Positions 25,169 to 37,157 of a stretch of 64,000 nucleotides of DNA are shown here, one piece after another (positions within the stretch are counted from its first letter, which is position 1; every line of letters begins with the position of its first letter). The position numbers and the translations under genes were made by a program. This DNA is from Ziziphus jujuba. Taxonomy: Eukaryota > Streptophyta > Magnoliopsida > Rosales > Rhamnaceae. The notes beneath the pieces are model-generated. The model worked only from the letters and a program-made list of their open reading frames with translations, was not told the origin of the DNA and searched no databases. The stretch is taken from assembly GCF_031755915.1 (NCBI RefSeq), contig NC_083386.1:8060001-8124000 (forward strand), read 5' to 3'.

Positions 25169-26851
25169 TAATAATGTCAACGGGATGGGATAGAACCGGT
25201 TTTTAAAATTCTATCCCTAATCTAGTAGGAAATTTTTCATCACATCCCTGTGGTTTTTTCCGTTTCTTTGAAAACGGGGCGAGGACGGAGATTTCCCAAT
25301 TGGTGGCTGTGCGGGACAATTTTCCCTTTTTTTTTAATATATAATTGATATAAATTTTTTGTTGATGATGTTTGATCCTTGTCATGTGGAGGAGTGTTTC
25401 TAATTAAAGGTGGATTAATATTTGTCGAACCACTAGCTTTGGCCACAATTTACCTTTAAAAAAAAAAATTGAAAGACAATTAGATTACAATTTCCATGTT
25501 CCATAATTTTATTGCAATTTCCATATTTATAGAATAAACCTTAGTTTTATAACTTGATAAATTTATTGTATCTTTTTTCCTCTCAAACAAACCCAATTAA
25601 CTTTTCATTCAACATTCATCCTCCTATTTTTATTTTTTTTTAGATGTATATTTTTAATTTCCCTTTACCAAACACAACTTAAATTAATGTGTTGTGAACA
25701 TTCATATCGAGAATTTTGTATACTTGCTATGATAAATAAGTATAATGACCCCCAAAGCCCACAAAAATCTAACCAAGAAAAAAAACCCAGAAATGCACTC
25801 AAAAATAGAACCATCAAGATCAGAACCAAGCACCAAAATATCTAATCAGAAACCAAAAGATGTGAAATTTTATTAGCAAAAAAAAAAAAAATGATAATAA
25901 ACATAATTAAGGAGATAACATAGAACCATTAAGATCATATACCCGAACACTAAAACATCCAATCAGAAACCAAAAGATACAAAATTTTCTCAGTAAACAA
26001 ACAAATTGATAAAAAAAAAAAAATGAAAGCAAAATCGACCGACTAACCATACCTGAAAGCCAGAGTCGTAGGTTCACAGTAGAGAGTTGAGAGGCACCAT
26101 CTCTATGCTGATTTTCCTCTACAAGACGGCCAGCCAATGTGTGGATGTGAGAGTGGATCATATCGAAGTATCCACGGGACTAGGGTGTTTGAAAGCGGTG
26201 GACATTGAATTCCCCAACTGCTTGAAGTGCTTTGTTTCCTCTACTCTGAATTCTACAGAAGAAGAAGAAGAAGAAGAGAAGGAGAAATAGAAATATAGCC
26301 GTTGGTTACAGAGAGAAGAAATGTAAAGCTAGGGTTTGCATACTGGTGTCTCCTTTTGTACCGTTACAAAACCCACAAGTAGGTGAGCGAGTGTGAGACA
26401 CACATTTATTGGATTGACAAATTGCTTGAGCTAACTGCTGAGGGAGTTGAGGGAGATCGAAGATGGTGGTGGCGGCACTACTAGAGCTGGACTAAGCAGA
26501 GCTAAGAGAGCTGAGGGACAAAGGGAGATGGTGATGGTGGCGGTGGCACTGGAGTGGAGTGTGACTAGTGAGTGTGTGTGTGGACTGACGACTATGTCTG
26601 TGTTAGGGCTGGCTGGGAGAAGGGCTTGTAAGTTTAAAGTTTCTACTTCAAATGTGAAAATATTAAATAAAATAAAAAAAAATAAATATATAGGGGGGGG
26701 TGTCTAATCTCCGATCTCGGCCCGGTTCCGATTTGGGCCTAAGAAGTTTAGCCCGAGCCCGCCTATCATCCTATTTTTGCGGGGAAAAACCACCCCGTTA
26801 GAAGCGGTGCATTGCGGTTTTCGAGGTGGACGGGACAAATTGACATTCCTA
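25169..26851. mobile_element. Non-autonomous hAT element (1.68 kb) with 8-bp TSD
   Basis: The exact octamer ATGTGTGC flanks both ends (25161-25168 and 26852-26859), the target-site duplication size of the hAT superfamily. The termini are inverted: left TAATAATGTCAACGGGATGG, right (reverse complement) TAGGAATGTCAATTTGTCCC. The outer 100-150 bp on each side are GC-rich with CGGGG/CCCCG blocks, as in many plant Ac/Ds-like elements. The interior has no transposase motif. It contains imperfect direct repeats (25805-25998) and a purine-rich, GA/GTG-rich part (26260-26640) whose open frame 26447-26707 looks random. It is therefore a Ds-like, non-autonomous copy. Confidence 0.85.
25805..25998. repeat. 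Imperfect direct repeats inside the hAT element
   Basis: Two copies of a block of about 75 bp beginning ATAGAACCATCAAGATCA (25805) and ATAGAACCATTAAGATCA (25920) share AATCAGAAACCAAAAGAT. The period is about 115 bp. Confidence 0.8.
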
Positions 26852-27154
26852 ATGTGTGCACATATGTATATTAGATAAAAGAAGAATAAAAATATTACAC
26901 CTATTGAATTTTTGAGTATCTTTGAATATGGTAGTACTAAATATTTTATTTTTGGTGGGAATTGACAATAAGTATTTCACATTTTTATTTTGTTAAAATG
27001 CTAAGCTAAAGTACCGTGCTTTAGTCATGATCACAGTTTGTGAATTAGAGCCAGTATTTAAGTTTGAGAGTCATGAGGACTTTTTACTCAACTTTTATTT
27101 GTATAGGATTTTAAGAACTAATGAAAATTACATGAAGCTACATATGTATACACA

Positions 27155-27156
<2 letters not shown>

Positions 27157-27208
<52 letters not shown>
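27157..27208. repeat. Compound (AC)n(AT)n microsatellite
   Basis: About 16 AC units run directly into about 9-10 AT units. Confidence 0.95.
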
Positions 27209-28620
27209 CTTTTTATAGTTTAGTCTATGTCTCCAAAATAGATTGAAACTGGACACACCACCGAAAATTCCTTGACATGCTTATAAAATATAATTAGAAT
27301 GAGTATAATATAATTAATTAATAAATATTGGTGTTCTATGTACATTAGAATACAGTTTGTATTCACCTTATTTAAGCATTTCTTATGAGTTTCATTAACT
27401 TTCCTCCTTGTTGGGGGTTGACTTCCTTGTGATGTTTCTTAAATTTTTAGTCCTTAGTTTTAAGTGTAGAATAGTGAAGACTTAGAATATTGTTTGGTAT
27501 CTTCCAAAATCATTGAAAAAAAATATTTTAATATGTATAATTTAAATAATTTAAAAAATAGTATTTGTCACCGAAATTTACATGCCAAACAACGATATAA
27601 ATGGAGGCTATTAAAGAGTTCATATTTAGGATTTTAAAATAAAAAATAAAAAAATTAAATATTTTAATCAAAATTTGCTATATAGAATAGTGATTATTAT
27701 CAATGATGACAAATAACGGAACTCTAATTTTAATTATCTATCTTAAGTTTTATGATATGATTTTAATCTTTAACATTTACATCTTTTGGGAACTAAAATT
27801 GATATATTTTCTTTTTTAAAGTTAGTATGAAACTTATAAGTTTAGACACTTAATAAAAGGACATTTTATAAGTGAAATACAACTTAAAGACGGAGGAAAA
27901 AAAAGAAAAAGAAAAAAGAAATGTGCTATCCAAAACTTAATTGACTGTACATTTTAGATTATTTGTACATAAAAAGACTCACCAAACTAACTTGTCTTCC
28001 ATATCCAAGATACATATTATGGTAAACTCCATTATGTATGGAATTGGATTCTGTGTTGACCACTTTGGAATTATTGGGGTTGACAAAATTTTCTTTTCTC
28101 TTTCTTATGAATTTTGGCTTAGCTTGACAAACATTCTATTTCAAAACAAGATAATCTATTAAAGAGATAGTACCCAAAAGACATGTAAAAAATATATATG
28201 TATGCATATGAAAGATTTGGGTCTTTGTACCCAAAAGAAGCTCTTGAAAAAGTGTTTATTGTGTTTTTCATACACGTCGTTAGATTCTACCAAGTTTTTA
28301 TTTTTACTTATTTTATTTTATTTTTTTAACCAAGTCATGTCCATGTGGAAAGCACTTCCTACTATTTAATTAGATCGATATTCTAGGACATCCATGTATA
28401 AGTAGGACTGTTTTTGTGGATAATTCACTCAATTAATTGATTGTTTTATAAAATTATTTTTGATAATATACATATATATATATATATATATATGTTTGTA
28501 ACACTTTTTAAAAGTATCAACTAGTCCTCACAAGAAGCATATTCTCACACATTAGAAAAAGAAAAAGGAAAAAGGAGAGAAGCATATTCTCCTTTCCATT
28601 AATATAAAACATTAAACACT

Positions 28621-28668
28621 TAATAAGGAAACTATATTTTAATTAATAAGGAAACTATATTTTAATTG
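28621..28668. repeat. 23-bp tandem duplication
   Basis: TAATAAGGAAACTATATTTT occurs at 28621 and again at 28644, head to tail. Confidence 0.85.
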
Positions 28669-29692
28669 ATATAACCTTTATTCATATTTGTTAATTAAAT
28701 AAAATCAATTAACAAAAGGAAATATCACCCACAGACGCAACGAAATAAATCCATTCTATTCAATGTTTTGGATTAAATAATAATTCACTATTCGATTTTA
28801 CAACCCAACTATAAAAAAAGTCTAATCGATTGGGAAAAAAACCCAAGCCTTAAGTGAATTAAAACAATTACAAAACCATTTATGTATTATGAAGAGAATT
28901 CTTTCTCAAAAAAAAGAAAATAAAAAAGCAGCAAGGAATTTATTAAATGATATAAATTAGAGGATCTATTTATTTGTAGTAAGGAAAAACAAATATTAGT
29001 GAACATTGGTGAATATAAAAAAGGTTCAAATTGAAAGTAAAACTGAGTTTTGATATATTATCATGCAATATATATTTTGTTGCAAACTTCACCATTCCCA
29101 TTTCTATCAATAATTTCGTGGGAAGAAAATTTATTATTTTCTCCAACAATTTGAGTTGGATTTTCTAGCTCTAAGATATTAAAATTAACGGTGAGGATTG
29201 AAATTTCCAAAATTAGGAGTCTCCTAGCTCAGGTGTACTCGTACAGCTTAAGAGAACAGAAAATAAATAAAAAGAAAAATTCCAATAAAAGCAAAAACGT
29301 GTTGATTTAGAAGTCTGAGCTGGGTCCAGCAACCAAGCAAAACTCCAAAACAAACCCATAATAATAAAAAATAAAAAATATATATTATTCAACTAACAAA
29401 CTCTTTCTCTCTCTAATTTACCAAAAAGAAAAAAACTCTTCTCTCTCTCTCTTGCTCTGTATATGAAGTGTGTGTGTGTATATATATATAAACAAAGCTT
29501 TCCAAATCTCCCACCAAACAAAGAAAACCCACTTCGTATGCGAAATCTCCAAGAAAGTCAGCCTCAGTCCGCACAAAAAAATTAAAAAAAAAAAAAAAGG
29601 AAAAAGAAAAAAGGAAAAATCCAACAAAAAAACGCAACCCACAGCCCCTTCGCTTTCTTCTTCTCCTTCTTCCTTCTGTTTACAAGGAAACT

Positions 29693-31425
29693 ATGTACCA
29701 GGACAACTCCTGCTGGGCCATGATTCAGTCCGCTTCGACTCGATGGACTCGCTACGAGGACAAGCTATTCGAGCAGGCTCTTGTTCGGTTCTCTGAGGAC
29801 TTGCCGGATCGATGGGAGAAGATCGCCCAGCAGCTTCCCGGAAGGTCACCTAGCGATGTAATGGAGCACTATGAGGCTTTGGTTCATGATGTATTCGAGA
29901 TCGATTCGGGTCGGGTACAGTTGCCCAGCTATGCCGATGACTCGTTTGGTTTGTCCAGGTGGGATTCTGCTAGTCAGATCTCTTTCGGGTCAAAGCCCAA
30001 ACAACAGGGTGGAGAGCCTGAGAGGAAGAAGGGTACTCCATGGACTGAAGAAGAACACAGGTAATTTCCAATTCCTCTGTTTTTGTCTTTTGTTTACTGT
30101 TTTTTTATTGGGTTCTGATATATGGGTTTCACTTGGAAGGTTTTGGATTTTTTTTCCTTTTTCTTTTTTCTTTTTGGGTGGTATGGTTGAGATTTTTGGG
30201 GTTTTGAATTGGCAACCGTTTTTTATTTGATTCGATTTTTAATCTATTGTTAGCGTAGAGAAATGGGATTTTTTTTTTTTTTAAAATTTCTTTTAATTCT
30301 TTCTGCTATTTTTTGTTTCTTGTAATTGAAGCTTTGAGATTAGGGTAGATTCTTGTGTTTCTTTTGTTTTTAAAAAGGTTTTTCGTCATTTTCCAATTTC
30401 CAAATATGTTGTCAATTAGGATTTATTTGTTATTTTCTTGCTAACGGATTGAAGAATGCTATGAGAATTAGAGGTTGATGATCATATGCTGAGTTGATAA
30501 ATACTCAAAGAACGGTTTGGATGCCTTGTTTGTTAGAATTATAATGATTCTTTTTAGTGGTAGAAAATAGAGTTGCTCTTTGATGTTAGATATCAACCTT
30601 TTTAATAGAAAGAGTAGTTTCTTTTTGGCCAAGGAAACTTTTGATGTGAGGGTTTTAGTTGTTTTAGGTTTAACGGAATTTTACTTAAGTAGAGTTGTAT
30701 AACTCTCATGGTTAATTATTCCTTTTGAAGTTTTTTTGGTAACTAGCCCGAGAAAATTGGGAAATCGTGTGGGATTTTTAATTCGTATATGGCTTTGATT
30801 TATGACTTGGATTCTAAAAACTTACTTAATAATTCATTGAAGCATATTGAGTTGTCATCATCTAGGAACACGAAAATGCAACCTATCTCGAAGTTTGAAG
30901 GTCAATAAGTTGGGAATTTATGTTAAATCTGACATTTGAATTCAAGTACAAGGTGTAATAGGTTCTTTTGATTTGTTTTGGGTTATATGTACGGATGCAT
31001 GTACGTGGAGTTTAAGGTTTAGAATCCTTGATAAAATTTGTTGTTGTTCATCATTGATTTGTAGTGTGTTAACAGCTTTTGATCATTTATTTGTCAGAAA
31101 GTTTCTACTTGGACTGCAGCAATTTGGAAAGGGTGACTGGAGGAGCATTTCAAGGAATGTGGTTATAACAAGAACACCGACCCAGGTAGCAAGCCATGCT
31201 CAGAAATATTTCCTTCGCCAGAACTCAGTGAAGAAAGAAAGGAAAAGATCGAGCATTCATGACATAACCTCAGCTGAAACCAATTCAGTGCCTATGTCTG
31301 CTGATCAAAATTGGATTCCTCCACCTGGTGGCCAGCCACTGCCGTTGCAACAGTTGCCCCCAACAGGGCATATGCCTGATCAAGGAGCTTCATTGGGGTA
31401 TCAAAATTTTAGTTTTCCAATGTAA
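29693..31425 (+). CDS. MYB-related transcription factor with SANT and SHAQKYF repeats
   Basis: Two exons, 29693-30060 and 31098-31425, joined by a 1037-bp GT-AG intron that splits an Arg codon, give 231 aa. Residues 17-67 form a first MYB/SANT repeat ([14 protein letters not shown]...WEKIA...Y). Residues 113-163 form the second, R1-type repeat with W117 and W137 and the diagnostic SHAQKYF motif at 155-161 ([12 protein letters not shown]). The intron falls inside the second repeat, as in relatives. The C-terminus is Pro/Gln-rich and may be regulatory. The family (DIVARICATA/MYBS/SRM1-like) acts in the nucleus on I-box/TATCCA-type elements in sugar, salt or hormone responses; the exact role here is not readable. 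The ATG follows a long CT- and A-rich leader. Short for the family (often 260-300 aa) but complete. Confidence 0.93.
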
Positions 31426-33064
31426 ATATGCACATCGGAATCACATGGTACTGCATACTCTGTATATAGAGCTACTGTGTGCATTTAACTTTACAAATCT
31501 GTAAAGTTTTACTTTGTTTGTTTTTTTTTTTTTTTTTTCCCCTCCTATATTTTAGGCAATAGGTGATTAGTTCTGTAAAGTGAAACTTGAAAGTGTAGGT
31601 AGTGTTCTGAAGATGTTTGTGAAGTAATAGAGATTAGTGAGATTATTTAGGGGTAGTATAATCCATTAATTCATTAGCAATAGAAATTCTTTCAGACTCT
31701 TTGATCATTTTCCTGTGTTGAAATTCCTTCTTGGATAGCTTTATAGTCTCCAAGTGAATTATGAACCTAAGTTGTACGATCTGTATTTTTTTTTTTTTGT
31801 TTTTTGTGGGTACTTTCATCTCTCAGCTTTTGATTTCATTGCCTCAATAAGACATGTAGTTCTTCAGCATCAATTTTCTCCTCTGTACGCCTGCAATTGC
31901 AGTGCAATTTAGTTTTGTCGAAAATTTAGTAGTTAATGATTTGATGGTAATCCTACAAAAAGGACCAAACAGAGTTGTGTGTTGATCAGTGTTAATGCTA
32001 TCTCCTTTACATGTTTCTTCTTTCTTAGGGGAAAACTAGTTACCCAATTATTTTCCAAAATGTCCAGTGGATCCGGAAAATGTTTTCCTTAATTTTGAGA
32101 CCCTCAATTGACTGACTAAAGCTATTCTCTTACCCTTTCTTTAGACCCTCAATTGACTGACTAAAGCTATTCTCTTACCCTTTCTTTATGGTTTAGAGAA
32201 AAGGGAAGGGACTAGAGTAGTCTTCAGGGGATTTCGCTGTGTTATCTTCTATCTTTCTGTTGGAGATTTTTTAGTTTATGTTAATATTTTATTGGTCGCT
32301 TTCTTTTTCACTGAAGCTTTTTTTTGTTTTTTGGTGGTAAATTCCTTTTCACTGAAGCCGGTACATTTTTATTGGACAAAGTTATAGTTATTGAAATTGA
32401 CATGGGATCTATGTTGTCTTCTAGCCAAGTCACTCTTGTACCAAATATTTTCACCTTGACGTTGTGTTTCAACTTGCAAGGTTAAAATTGAACATAGGAT
32501 CCTGCAAGCATTATAAATCTTGGAGAATATTCTACTGTGATGCTTGTAAAATTGACAGAAAGTAGATAGCTTTTACTCATTTTCAAAACATGGTAATTTT
32601 CTACTCCATGTTACTATTATTGTTTTTAAATGAAAAGCCAAGCCTGAAAAAGTTTTGGTAAGAGTTCCAATAATTATCATTTTGTAGCACTAGCTGTCAT
32701 GTTCTACAGAGGATATGACTAGAAACTGCATTTCAATAATAGACTTCTAATTAGAATGGTGTCACTCCCTTTTTGAAGATTTTGATAACAATCTCTCTGT
32801 TTTAATGTGTCTTTGTCTGTGTCTTTATATATATGTTATGAATATTTGTTAGATGTAAAAATATCATTGGGCTCTGCAAATCGTTTGTATTAGAGGGATT
32901 TAGAAAACGTTATTAAAAGTAAGTGGTATTGTTGCTTTCCACTATCTTTACATAAAGTTACGATTTGATACGTAGCAAATGCTTCTATATCAATTTTATG
33001 ATACCAGTAAAGATTATTTTGCTAGCATTCCATAATTCCAACACTCTGGATATCAAATCACAAG

Positions 33065-33100
<36 letters not shown>

Positions 33101-34119
33101 TTTATTATTATTATTTTTTACCATGTTAGGGTTCAAAGTAGTAATTGATAATAAAAAAATAAACAAATAAAAAACTGCCACGAGACTTCCTCCAGGAAAG
33201 GTCGAGTCATTAAAAACTTACCAATAGAATAATTTTACTTTTTTTTTAAAAAAAATATAAGTACACAAAATCCTAACTAAGATAATCTATTTAAAAAATA
33301 AATGGTTATTAATTTGCAAATATCCATCACAACGTCTAAAAGCAAGTTCTCAGCGACAGCGTGGCATTTTTGTTCAAGATATCACATTTGGTAATTATAA
33401 TCATCATCAACATCAACACCCTCCAAGATTTGACCTGGAGGTACAACAGTGGACCTGTTGCCACTCAACAAATGCAGTAATACTACGTATACAAAATTAT
33501 TTACTTTATTAATTTAAAAATTAATATAAATTAAATTTGTATAAGTAAAATTTTTAAATGAATAAATGTAAATTAATATAAATCAATGATATATATATAT
33601 ATGTATTGTTTTGATAAATTGAAAAGTGAGAATTTTAACAATCCAAATTAGAAGTTATTATAGGTGATTATTATTTACTATTTAAGTTAATAATAGAGTT
33701 ATAAACATTTTGTGTTTATAACAATATTGTATAAATAGTGGGCCTTTTAGTTAGTTAATTTTGTCCTTTTTTAAAAAGAAAAAAATTAAATTGGATCTTT
33801 CAGTTTGAAAATAATGTGCATACAAAATGTTCACCCAAAAAAAAAAAAAAAAAAAAAAAAAGAAAAAGGAAAAAAGGTGCATACAAGCATAGCCAGGAGT
33901 GAGCTGTACAAGGTGCATTTTTGGAGACTACAAAGCTATTGTATTTCTCATTCCAATTTCAGCATTATCCCTTTATTGTTTTCTCCCATTACTTTGATTT
34001 CTCATCCCTAAAACCAAATATAACAAATTGCTTTAAAGTTTTCAGACTTTGTATGAATTCAATGCATTTAGACACCTTGAGACATAACCAAAATTCAACC
34101 CATTGCCTGCCATAGACTC
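31426..34119. other. MYB 3' UTR and AT-rich spacer
   Basis: The first few hundred bases after 31425 should be 3' UTR of the MYB gene. No further gene is seen. (AT)n occurs at 33069-33096 and poly(A) at 33836-33861. The 45-bp tandem duplication at 32098 is listed separately. Confidence 0.5.
32098..32187. repeat. 45-bp perfect tandem duplication
   Basis: A unit beginning AGACCCTCAATTGACTGACT is repeated head to tail at 32098 and 32143 with no visible difference, so it is probably recent. Confidence 0.95.
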
Positions 34120-34127
34120 TATAAATA
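34120..34127 (+). promoter_or_regulatory. TATA box of the germin-like gene
   Basis: TATAAATA is preceded by CTC and lies 116 bp before the ATG at 34243. It is a good plant TATA consensus; transcription would start about 30 bp further on, giving a leader of about 85-90 nt rich in A. Confidence 0.7.
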
Positions 34128-34242
34128 CATGGGGCTTCAAGCATTATCTATCACATATCATAGACTTGCTCTTTTACTTTCCATCTCACCTCAAACTGTG
34201 TGAGGCCCACAAAAAAAAAAAAAGAAAAAAAAAGAAAAAAAA

Positions 34243-34851
34243 ATGGCTTTGAATTTCTTCAAACCAATTGTGTTTTTCCTATTGCTTGCAACAGCCACAG
34301 CAAGTGATCCAGACATTCTCACAGACTTCATAGTCCCTAATACTTCAAATTCCATCAATGGGGATTTCTTCACATATACTGGACTGAGAGACATGTGGAA
34401 TTCTCATTACCCACCATACTTCACGGTCACAAAAGCTGGTTTGAAGGAATTCCCTGCTCTCGATGGCCAAAGTGTCTCCCTCTCTGTGCTCGAGTTTCCA
34501 GAGGGTTCTGTCAATCCACCTCACATCCATCCACGCTCTGCTGAGCTTCTTTTCGTCGTGGATGGAACCCTCGATGTGGGATTCATTGACACAACCAACA
34601 AGCTTTACAACCAAACTCTCAAACTTGGTGACATTTTTGTGTTCCCTACAGGACTTGTGCATTTTCAGTACAACTCATATAAGGTGCCTGCCACTGCAAT
34701 ATCTGCCTTTGCTAGTGTAAATGCTGGAACGGTTTCAATTCCGAACACAGTGTTTAGTACCGGGATTGATGATAACATACTTGCCAAGGCTTTTAAAACT
34801 GATGCTGAAACTGTTCAGAAGATTAAGGCAGGTCTTGGAGCCAAGCCTTAG
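34243..34851 (+). CDS. GLP: Germin-like protein (cupin), cysteine-free
   Basis: Single exon, 202 aa. Residues 1-21 are a signal peptide (hydrophobic VFFLLLATATAS), so the protein should be secreted to the apoplast or cell wall. Germin box 1 (G-x5-H-x-H-x4-E-x6-G) is at residues 88-108, with metal ligands H94, H96 and E101. Box 2 (G-x5-P-x-G-x2-H-x3-N) is at 129-144, with H140. All four manganese ligands of the cupin barrel are present. Possible N-glycosylation sites are N33 (NTS) and N123 (NQT). The protein has no cysteine at all, so it lacks the N-terminal disulfide of classic germins; this resembles the GLP9-type branch. Members can be superoxide dismutases or oxalate oxidases; the activity here is not predictable. 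The gene has its own TATA box and AATAAA signal. The length is slightly below the usual 210-225 aa. Confidence 0.93.
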   Translation: MALNFFKPIVFFLLLATATASDPDILTDFIVPNTSNSINGDFFTYTGLRDMWNSHYPPYFTVTKAGLKEFPALDGQSVSLSVLEFPEGSVNPPHIHPRSAELLFVVDGTLDVGFIDTTNKLYNQTLKLGDIFVFPTGLVHFQYNSYKVPATAISAFASVNAGTVSIPNTVFSTGIDDNILAKAFKTDAETVQKIKAGLGAKP

Positions 34852-34877
34852 ATTGGAAGGAGCTGAGTTTAATCTTC

Positions 34878-34883
34878 AATAAA
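34878..34883 (+). terminator. Polyadenylation signal of the germin-like gene
   Basis: AATAAA lies 27 nt after the stop codon at 34851. It is close to the stop, but no better signal follows within 200 nt. Confidence 0.5.
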
Positions 34884-37157
34884 AAAAGAAAATGTTATAG
34901 TTTATAGTGTTTTCACTTTATTTGTTAGAAGATGAATTGATTGTATTTTCAATCTGTTTGAAAAAATATGCTCAAGATGATTCCCTTTTTTTAATTATGT
35001 ATAAGTAAAAACAGTACTTTATGAAGCTCAATTTGGTTCCTAATAAAATTAAGATTCATTTGACCTCCAAGCACGAGAAAGTAGTTTTTGGAAAATATTT
35101 GGTTTCCTCTTTGGTAGGGGATCGAGCAATTGTTTATAAAGGAAAAGAAAAATAGAGCTTTATAGCTCTTTTGGCAATGTCTATGTTTCTCGAAAAGGTA
35201 AAAAAATTAATTAGCCACTTATTTAAAATAAACATAACAGCATTTTGGAAAGCTTTTTGATTATTTCCAAGAGCTGGCCAGCAGGAAATTAGCCAATATC
35301 TTCTACATTAGGTCAAACAAAACCAGATGAATTAGTCTATCAGATTATGTCAAACAAAAACAGATGAATTAGTCTATCTTCTACAAACCTGATGCTTTCA
35401 AAGAAATTTAATTTCAGCTTTAATTATATGGATATTCAATAGGATATAGTTGTGGTAATTTTCTTTCAGGATTGTTTTATTATAATTTGCTACTTGGAAG
35501 AGTTTGGTAAGCCACGAACCCAGAGGTTAAAAATGCATCTCCGTGTATGATAACAGCCACTTTCTAGTAGGACATTTTTATTAATCGATGTCTATTGGTT
35601 GGACGAAACAGACAGCCACTTTCAAGCAAATTACCATTTTTATGATTTTTATTTTTTATTTTTTTGGCACGCATTTATACAATATATTGTTCCTCGATAT
35701 TCTCATCCTTAATATACTAGACAAATATCCTTTTTTTTTTTAAATTTTTTTTAATTATATGATGTCGTCCATGTTTTGGATTTAGTTATTGTTTTTAGCA
35801 GTTTCTTGTTTGATGAATGAGTTGGACAAAGCTTTACGGTTTCAAAAAAATGGAAGAAAAAAATTAAGCAGGCAGATTTTATTTTGTCTCAATCATAAGC
35901 CATCAAAAAATTTAGATTCGCAAAGCAGTAAAGAAGGAATGTGAATGAATAACGACAGGTCATAAATTGGTACATTGAATTCTTCTCTGACTATTCTGTC
36001 AACTTAGCATTTTTATTATGTAAATCTTGCAGTCACAATTAATACAACGTTCTTTTCAACTCACAGTGAATCACAACTCATTCATGAACTATGATTCACT
36101 GTGACTTGAAAGCGCATCATCTTCAAACCTATTTTAGCATAACATAATCATTTTTAGTTCATTACCGGCTAAGAAATATTTCTTGGGATACCAAATTACC
36201 ATCGATTGATGGAAAAAATTAAAAAGGGATAATTTCAAAGAATTAGTGGACTGGCTGACAGGATAGCACTCGCAAAGACATTTGACAAGTGAGTTGTGAT
36301 TTTTTATTTTTTTATTTTTGGGTAAATAAAATTGTGTAATGATTAGATACCATAAGAAACTTACTTGTACGTGTCAGGCAAAACACCATCACAAATAACC
36401 CACTTGTAATTACCATCGAGTATTTCACACTCGTTTTTTCTGTTAGTTTTTCATATATAACTTCCAAAACACCGTTATTTTCTACAAATCAATTGAGTTG
36501 ATTTTTGTTACCATACCTAAAAGTTAAAGACAATTCTCCAAAAGAATAGCCAATCTCATATGCCTAGCGATCTTAAATGTTACTATAGGGCGAATGGTTG
36601 TTTATAGTCTCAAATCAGCTAGTTAAGAAAGATTTTTCAGCTTAATATGCAAGAAATTTTTAGGAAACATCTGACAAACAACAATTGGTACAAAAGCCAA
36701 TGCATGAACTATGCCATTTAGCCTGGATAGCACCCCTGAATATGATCATAAGCATGCATCGAAGCACACATCAAAAGACTGCAGGCTTAACAATGGTCAT
36801 AATTTTATTAATCATGCTTCTTGAGAGGAACATATTAAGGCTTATCAACTAATAAAATTGCACCTAAGTTTTTTTAAATGCAAATACAACCTCACATAGA
36901 CCAAAGAGATCCAATAGAAAAGAAATTGAAGTAGCAACATGCAACAGAAAGGATTTCAATACTTGGGCAAAAAACAACCACTTGATAGATTAAAGAACTG
37001 CATACAGCAGTTCAGTCATGCCTATCAGAATTTAGGAAACGAGTTATCAGACATCATACTCTATACAAAACCAACCTCACTGTGAGTTACAAGTCATTTA
37101 CACTCTTATTCTCACCATTACTTCAAAAGCAAGAGTTTTCTTTTGCAGATGAGCATT
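34884..37157. other. Spacer between convergent GLP and ATPase-inhibitor genes
   Basis: No coding region is supported. The right end (towards 37157) should be the 3' UTR of the minus-strand inhibitor gene. An imperfect direct repeat, GTCAAACAAAACCAGATGAA-like, occurs near 35313 and 35349. A perfect hairpin at 36053-36111 is listed separately. Confidence 0.5.
36053..36111. repeat. Hairpin with 13-bp perfect stem
   Basis: TCACAGTGAATCA (36061-36073) pairs exactly with TGATTCACTGTGA (36092-36104) across an 18-nt loop. The stem extends outward by about six more pairs (TTTCAA against TTGAAA) after one mismatch, giving a stem of about 20 bp. Confidence 0.85.

Larger units (their letters stand above)
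26860..29400. other. AT-rich spacer upstream of the MYB gene
   Basis: No gene is seen. The last few hundred bases should contain the promoter of the MYB-related gene. A (GT)n(TA)n run ending TATATATATAAAC at 29467-29493, downstream of CT-rich tracts, could act as a TATA region, but this is uncertain. Confidence 0.5.

Noticed and set aside
26447..26707. 86-codon frame inside the hAT element
   Set aside because: Low-complexity GA/GTG-rich translation without transposase motifs (no DDE or hAT dimerisation block).
34345..34720. Alternative frames over the germin-like gene
   Set aside because: They overlap the strongly supported cupin frame and lack any family motif.
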